Of a stretch of 64,000 bases of DNA, positions 59,858 to 64,000 are shown one piece after another. The notes under the pieces are model-generated. The model saw nothing but the letters and a program-made list of their open reading frames with translations. It did not search any database and was not told where the DNA came from. Position numbers and translations under genes: made by a program. This DNA comes from Kitasatospora mediocidica KCTC 9733 (GTDB lineage: Bacteria; Actinomycetota; Actinomycetes; Streptomycetales; Streptomycetaceae), in contig NZ_JQLN01000004.1 in NCBI RefSeq assembly GCF_000744225.1, positions 372,001 to 436,000 of the forward strand, written 5' to 3'. Numbering within the stretch: the stretch's first letter is position 1; every line of letters starts with the position of its first letter.

Positions 59858-60289
59858 TCAGGCGGTCTTGCCCGCACCCCGGCGCAGCAGCGTGAACAGC
59901 ACGGCGGCGACGAAGGTGTGCAGCAGGAAGAGCGAGAGCTTGGTGCCGGCCGCGGCGCCGACCACCAGGAGCAGCAGGTAGGAGAGGACGGTCACCACGC
60001 CGGCCACGATGGTCCAGATCTTGACCGGGTTGCGGTTGAACTTCTCCAGCAGGGCCATCAGGCCCCAGCCGAGCAGCGGGATGATCAGTGCCATACCGAT
60101 CACCGCGCCGATACCGATGGCCTGCGCGCCCTTGCCGTTGTGCTGGTCGACGAGGAAGTCGGCACCGGCGGCCTTGGCGATCGCGTAGATCACGACGGCG
60201 CCGATCACGGCGGCGAGCACCGCGGCGATCCGCAGGCGCCAGGTCGGGGCGGCCGGGGCGATGGAACGGGAAGGCGTCTGGGTGGTCAT
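59858..60289 (-). CDS. DUF6069-like membrane protein
   Basis: A 143-residue protein with four hydrophobic helices: LRIAAVLAAVIGAVVIYAIA, IGIGAVIGMALIIPLLGWGL, IVAGVVTVLSYLLLLVVGAA and SLFLLHTFVAAVLFTLL. This matches the actinobacterial DUF6069 type. It is 71 bp downstream of the MFS exporter gene and may help export or resistance. No functional residues are known. Confidence 0.75.
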   Translation of the reverse strand: MTTQTPSRSIAPAAPTWRLRIAAVLAAVIGAVVIYAIAKAAGADFLVDQHNGKGAQAIGIGAVIGMALIIPLLGWGLMALLEKFNRNPVKIWTIVAGVVTVLSYLLLLVVGAAAGTKLSLFLLHTFVAAVLFTLLRRGAGKTA

Positions 60290-60360
60290 GGGGGTGCTCC
60301 TCGGGACGAGAGATGCGGGGGACGTTGCTGTCGTTGCTGCGAACCGCGGGTGAGGCGGTG

Positions 60361-61842
60361 TCAGATCGGGATGCTCTCGGCGCCGGCCAGCTCGGCGGCG
60401 GGGTCCGAGGGCGGCGGACCCCCCATGGGCTGCTGCGGGGTGCGCAGGATCAGCAGGCCGAGCACGAAGGCCACCGCGAGCACGCCCGCGCCGATGCCGA
60501 AGGAGAGCCGGTAGCCACCGGTCATCGCCTCCGGGAGGCTCTGGCCGCGGGCGAGCAGCGTGGTGGCGTGCGAGGCGGCGATCGCGGTCATGGTCGCGAT
60601 GCCGATCGAGTCGCCGACCGTCCCGGAGGTGCCGGCCAGCCCGGAGGCGAGGCCTGCGTCCTGCGGGGAGGTGACGGACATCGAGAGCATCATGACCGCG
60701 GGCATGGCCAGCCCGCCGCCCGCGCCGAGCAGCACGACCACCGGAAGCAGGTCCACCGCGTAGTCGGGATGCACCGGCAGCCGGGCGGCCAGCAGCAGGC
60801 CGGCGGCCATCACCACCAGGCTGGCCAGCAGCACGGTTCGCAGGCCGAACTTCGCGTTGAGCCGGTGCGAGAGCGTCAGCGAGGCGACGGCGGCGCACAG
60901 CGCCAGCGGCAGGAAGGCCAGGCCGGCCTTGATCGGTGAGTAGCCGACCACCTGCTGCAGGTAGAGCGCGACCAGGATGTTGAAGGAGATGGTGGCGGCC
61001 ACCAGCAGCATGTGGGCCAGGTTGCCGCCGGTCAGGTTCCGCGACCGGAAGAGGGTCAGCGGCATCAGCGGCACCGGCGCCTTGGTCTGCCGCAGTACGA
61101 AGCCCACCAGGAGCGCCAGCGCGCCGAGGCCGAAGCCGAAGGTGTGGCCGGACTGCCAGCCGTAGTCGCCGACGGTGGCGATGGTGTAGACGCCCAGCAT
61201 CATGCCGGCGGTGGCAAGCACCGCTCCGGCGATGTCGATGCCGGAGCCGAAGCCCATTCCCTTGTCGGCCGGCACGACCTTGACCGCGAGCACGCCCGCC
61301 GCCACGCCGATCGGCACGTTGATGAAGAAGACCCAGTGCCAGTTGATCCCCTGGGTGAGGAAGGCGCCGAGGAGGATGCCGATCGCGGCACCCGCCGCCT
61401 GGACGAAGCCGGCGGCCCCCATCGCCTTGCCCACCTCCCGCGGGTCCTGGAAGAGCGTGAAGATGATGCCCATCACCACGGCGTAGGCCATCGCGGCCCC
61501 GACGCCCTGGAAGAACCGCATCGCGATCAGCATCCCCTGGTTCTGGGACACGCCGCCGAGTGCGGAGAAGAGGGTGAAGACGGACAGGCCGGCGACGAAC
61601 ATCCGCTTGCGCCCGACCAGGTCGCCGAGGCGGCCGGAGAGGAGTAGCGAACCGCCGAAGCCGACGGTGTAGGCGTTGGTGACCCAGGCCAGGTGGGCCT
61701 GCTCGAAGCCCAGATCACGCTGGATCGAGTGCAGCGCCACGGTGACGATGCTGATGTCGATCACGATCATCAACTGCATCGCGCTCAGCACCGAAAAGGC
61801 TAGCCAGCGGGTTCTGGCGGTTAACTGGACTGGCATGGACAT
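60361..61842 (-). CDS. MFS drug exporter, DHA2 (14-TMS) type
   Basis: A 493-residue proton antiporter with 14 membrane segments. Motif A is GRLGDLVGRKRMF, motif C-like FVQAAGAAIGILLGAFLT, and D in QLMIVIDISIVTVALHSI marks helix 1. Start 61842 (MSMPVQL) has GGGAGGG upstream. It is the probable self-resistance pump for the cluster product. It is divergent from a MarR gene, whose product most likely represses it. Confidence 0.93.
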   Translation of the reverse strand: MSMPVQLTARTRWLAFSVLSAMQLMIVIDISIVTVALHSIQRDLGFEQAHLAWVTNAYTVGFGGSLLLSGRLGDLVGRKRMFVAGLSVFTLFSALGGVSQNQGMLIAMRFFQGVGAAMAYAVVMGIIFTLFQDPREVGKAMGAAGFVQAAGAAIGILLGAFLTQGINWHWVFFINVPIGVAAGVLAVKVVPADKGMGFGSGIDIAGAVLATAGMMLGVYTIATVGDYGWQSGHTFGFGLGALALLVGFVLRQTKAPVPLMPLTLFRSRNLTGGNLAHMLLVAATISFNILVALYLQQVVGYSPIKAGLAFLPLALCAAVASLTLSHRLNAKFGLRTVLLASLVVMAAGLLLAARLPVHPDYAVDLLPVVVLLGAGGGLAMPAVMMLSMSVTSPQDAGLASGLAGTSGTVGDSIGIATMTAIAASHATTLLARGQSLPEAMTGGYRLSFGIGAGVLAVAFVLGLLILRTPQQPMGGPPPSDPAAELAGAESIPI

Positions 61843-62019
61843 GAGTTGGCCCTCCCGGCCGTTCCGGACAGAAACGTACAGTAGCAGATAGTTCTGTTCG
61901 GCACAGTATTGATCAGAACATGTTTTTGCCGCACCCCCACCCCGCGACGGGAGCGAGGGGAGGCAAGTAGTTCGGTTGAGAAACTTTCTTCTGCGGGAAG
62001 GTCCAGTTACCATCGACCT
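61843..62019. promoter_or_regulatory. Divergent MFS/MarR control region
   Basis: 177 bp of AT-richer sequence. GTTCTG (about 61891) and CAGAAC (about 61914) are inverted around 17 bp, and AGTTCGGTTGAGAAACT (about 61969) is a second inverted pair near the MarR start. These are likely MarR operators, unproved. Confidence 0.5.
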
Positions 62020-62505
62020 ATGCAGACCACAGCCCCCGCGATCGCGACCACCGACCTGATGTTTCTGCTCTCCTGGACCAGCCACTCGCTGCAGACGGAG
62101 CTGACCGCCGCGCTGGAGGAGGTCGGGATCAGCCCGCGCGCCCACTGCGTCCTCTACAAGGCGCTGGAGGGCGATCTGACGCAGACGCAGATCGCCGAGG
62201 CGTGCGGCCTGGACAAGACCACCATGGTGGTCGTCGTGGACAAGCTGGAGCAGGACGGACTGGCCGAGCGGCAGCCCTCCACCACGGACCGCCGGGTCAA
62301 GACCCTGGTGGTCACCGAGAAGGGCCGGCAGATCGTCGCCCGCTCGCAGGAGATCATCGGCGGTGTCCACGAGGACGTGCTGGGCTCCCTCTCGCCCCAG
62401 GTCAGGGCTGGTTTCGTCGAGGGCCTCACCCGGCTCGTCGAAGGGCGGCTGTCCGCGTTCATCCAGTGCGAACAGCCGCCTCGGCGCCGGTCGGGCCGGG
62501 TCTGA
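62020..62505 (+). CDS. MarR-family transcriptional regulator
   Basis: A 161-residue winged-helix repressor: LTQTQIAEACGLDKTTMVVV is the recognition helix-turn-helix and QPSTTDRRVKTLVVTEKG the wing with the conserved DRR. MarR proteins bind phenolic or drug ligands and release their operators. An aromatic AHBA-derived product would be a natural ligand. Divergent from the MFS exporter. Confidence 0.93.
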   Translation: MQTTAPAIATTDLMFLLSWTSHSLQTELTAALEEVGISPRAHCVLYKALEGDLTQTQIAEACGLDKTTMVVVVDKLEQDGLAERQPSTTDRRVKTLVVTEKGRQIVARSQEIIGGVHEDVLGSLSPQVRAGFVEGLTRLVEGRLSAFIQCEQPPRRRSGRV

Positions 62506-62523
62506 GCGACCCGGCCCGACGGG

Positions 62524-63744
62524 CTACTCGCCCTCGGCGCCGCCCCAGACGACCGGGAGCCGGTGCACGCCGTAGAAGGCCATGTTGTCGCGCATCGGAA
62601 TCTCCTCGGTCGGCACCGCCAGGCGCAGGTCGGGGAAGCGCCGGAACAGCGCCGGGTAGCCGACCCGCATCTGTATCCGGGCGAGCTCGGCACCCAGGCA
62701 CTGGTGCATGCCGTGACCCAGTGCGAGGTGGCCGCGCGCGGCCTCCCGGGTGATGTCCAGCGTGTCCGGGTTCTCGAACCGCTCAGGGTCCCGGTTGGCG
62801 GCGGGCAGCGAGAGCGTCACCGTCTCGCCCTCCTTGATCAGCTGGCCGCCGAGCTCGATGTCCTCCAGCGCGGTCCGGGTCGGGCCGATGTGCACGATCG
62901 TCAGGAACCGCAGCAGCTCGTCCACCGCGTTGTCGATGAGCTCCGGCTTGCCGAGCAGCGCGGCCAGCTGGTCGGGGCTGTCCAGCAGGGCGTACGTGCC
63001 CAGCGAGAGCATGTTCCCGGTCAGCCCGTGGCCGGCGAAGAGCAGCGAGAGGCCGATCGTGGTCAGCTCCTCATCGGTCAACTCGCCATCGGTGACCAGG
63101 CTGCCGAGCAGGTCGTCGGTCGGCTCGGTCCGCTTGGCCTGCACCAGCTGCAGGACGAACTCGCGGAAGCCCGCGAGGGCCTCCATGGTCTGCTCCGGCG
63201 TCGAGTCCATGCTGACCATCACCAGCGAACGGGCCTGGAACTGCTCGCGGTCGGCGTACGGCACCCCGAGCAGCTCGCAGATCACCAGCGAGGGCACCGC
63301 GAGGCCGAACGCCTGGACCAGGTCGACCGGCGGGCCCGCCTGCTCCATCGCGTCCAGGTGGTCCTCGACGATCCGCTCGATCCGCGGCGTCAGCTCCTTG
63401 AGCCGACGGGCCGTGAACTGGCCGGTGAGCAACCGTCGGTAGCGGGTGTGTTCGGGCGCGTCCATCTCCGGGAAGGAGCCCGGCTCGGCCGGCTTCATCT
63501 CCTCGGCCATCATCGGGTGCGGGATCGGAAAGTGCTGCAGCTCGCGCCGCGAGCTGAACCGCGGGTCGGCCAGCACCGCACGGGCTGCGGCGTAACCGGT
63601 CACCAGCCAGCCGAAGTGGCCGTCGGGGTAGCTGAACCGGGTCACCGGGTGCTGCTCGCGCAGCTCGCGCAGCTCGTCCGCCGGATCGAAGCGGGACCCG
63701 CGGGACAGCGGCAACGCGTCCACGGTGCGCAGGGATTGGGTCAT
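62524..63744 (-). CDS. Cytochrome P450 lacking the acid-alcohol pair
   Basis: A 406-residue bacterial class I P450. Heme ligand C349 is in [12 protein letters not shown] (a Leu replaces the usual Phe), E276-R279 is the ExxR motif, and [15 protein letters not shown] is the C-helix. The I-helix reads [11 protein letters not shown], so the usual AGHET acid and alcohol are G240 and L241. Start 63744 has GAGGAGG upstream. It probably tailors the cluster product. It reads toward the MarR gene with an 18-bp gap. Confidence 0.94.
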   Translation of the reverse strand: MTQSLRTVDALPLSRGSRFDPADELRELREQHPVTRFSYPDGHFGWLVTGYAAARAVLADPRFSSRRELQHFPIPHPMMAEEMKPAEPGSFPEMDAPEHTRYRRLLTGQFTARRLKELTPRIERIVEDHLDAMEQAGPPVDLVQAFGLAVPSLVICELLGVPYADREQFQARSLVMVSMDSTPEQTMEALAGFREFVLQLVQAKRTEPTDDLLGSLVTDGELTDEELTTIGLSLLFAGHGLTGNMLSLGTYALLDSPDQLAALLGKPELIDNAVDELLRFLTIVHIGPTRTALEDIELGGQLIKEGETVTLSLPAANRDPERFENPDTLDITREAARGHLALGHGMHQCLGAELARIQMRVGYPALFRRFPDLRLAVPTEEIPMRDNMAFYGVHRLPVVWGGAEGE

Positions 63745-63861
63745 GGCGTCTTCCTCCTCAGGGCGGTGCCCGCCGGCGGGCGAAGCGGCGGCGAGCACGA
63801 CCGTATGTGCCGGAATCCCGGCATCAGTCATCGCTGGGTAACTGTCGGCTGCGGCCGGTAA

Positions 63862-64000
63862 TCAGAGGGCCATTGCGGCGGCCGCGCCCAGCCGCTCGCG
63901 CAGCGTGGCCAGCAGCTCGGCCAGGCCCTGGCGGTCGGCCGCAGCGCCGTAGACGTAGTAGTCGGGGCGCACCAGCAGAGCCGTCGCACCGGCATCGGCG
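63862..64000 (-). CDS. FAD-dependent aromatic monooxygenase, C-terminal fragment
   Basis: The last 45 residues of a protein entering from the right edge: ADAGATALLVRPDYYVYGAA, then ADRQGLAELLATLRERLGAA. The ALLVRPDxYV strand followed by a helix is the thioredoxin-like end of PheA/TfdB-type flavin hydroxylases, the group of RifOrf19 and GdmM that hydroxylate AHBA-derived rings. It lies 117 bp upstream of the P450 gene in the same direction. Confidence 0.7.
   Translation of the reverse strand, partial: ADAGATALLVRPDYYVYGAAADRQGLAELLATLRERLGAAAAMAL

Overview
The window is high-GC actinomycete DNA. Frequent GTG starts, translationally coupled GTGA/ATGA junctions, rare TTA codons, a streptophobe-family membrane protein, a DUF6777 protein, a DasR-like site before a chitinase and a large LuxR (LAL) regulator all point to Streptomyces or a close relative such as Kitasatospora.

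Left part (1-31.7 kb): mostly core chromosome. It starts with the end of an amidohydrolase gene and an Lrp regulator. Then come an acyl-CoA dehydrogenase, a P-loop kinase, a TPR/AAA+ protein of the CbxX/EccA type and two overlapping CNNM (CorC-type) membrane proteins. A riboflavin operon follows on the minus strand: FMN riboswitch, ribE, a PnuC-like transporter, ribBA, ribH, then hisE, hisG and a PH-domain gene. Next are a secreted YVTN beta-propeller protein, a DinB protein, a Tat-exported bicovalent flavin oxidase, and a permease/arylsulfotransferase pair divergent from an XRE-cupin regulator. A Ser/Thr kinase, an SH3-like protein and a two-FHA ABC transporter form a unit like PknF-Rv1747 of mycobacteria. 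The part closes with a CBM2-FN3-GH18 chitinase and a GuaB1-type IMPDH/GMP reductase.

Middle part (31.9-41.7 kb): a rearranged zone. An IS3-family element is interrupted by a decayed IS256-family element. A secreted putative metallopeptidase follows, then a scar in which the start of a LodA-type gene is joined to the end of a LodB-type flavoprotein gene. After an ABC exporter and fragments of a universal stress protein and an unknown gene comes an intact two-gene operon: a FeeM/GNAT-like acyltransferase fused to a ThiF/E1-like domain, overlapping a KASIII enzyme with a Cys-His-Asn triad. I regard this operon as the best candidate for an undescribed pathway.

Right part (41.7-64 kb): a biosynthetic cluster for 3-amino-5-hydroxybenzoic acid (AHBA), the starter unit of ansamycins and mitomycins. 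Homologues of RifG, RifH, RifJ, RifK, RifL, RifM and RifN are all present; RifI is not seen. Interspersed are acyl-CoA carboxylase beta and epsilon subunits, a SARP, a small secreted peptide, a TrmB/LuxR-type regulator, a LAL regulator, a second Tat-exported flavin oxidase and an unrecognised 272-residue protein. An MFS exporter with its MarR regulator, a P450 and the end of an FAD monooxygenase follow. No polyketide synthase lies in the window, so the product cannot be named. All three pathway regulators carry TTA codons near their starts, which suggests bldA control.

Four short palindromic elements, related at their ends, each touch the TAG stop codon of at least one flanking gene through a CTAG tetranucleotide (near 5.75, 20.6, 37.7 and 47.35 kb). 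They look like a family of non-autonomous mobile elements with CTAG target preference.
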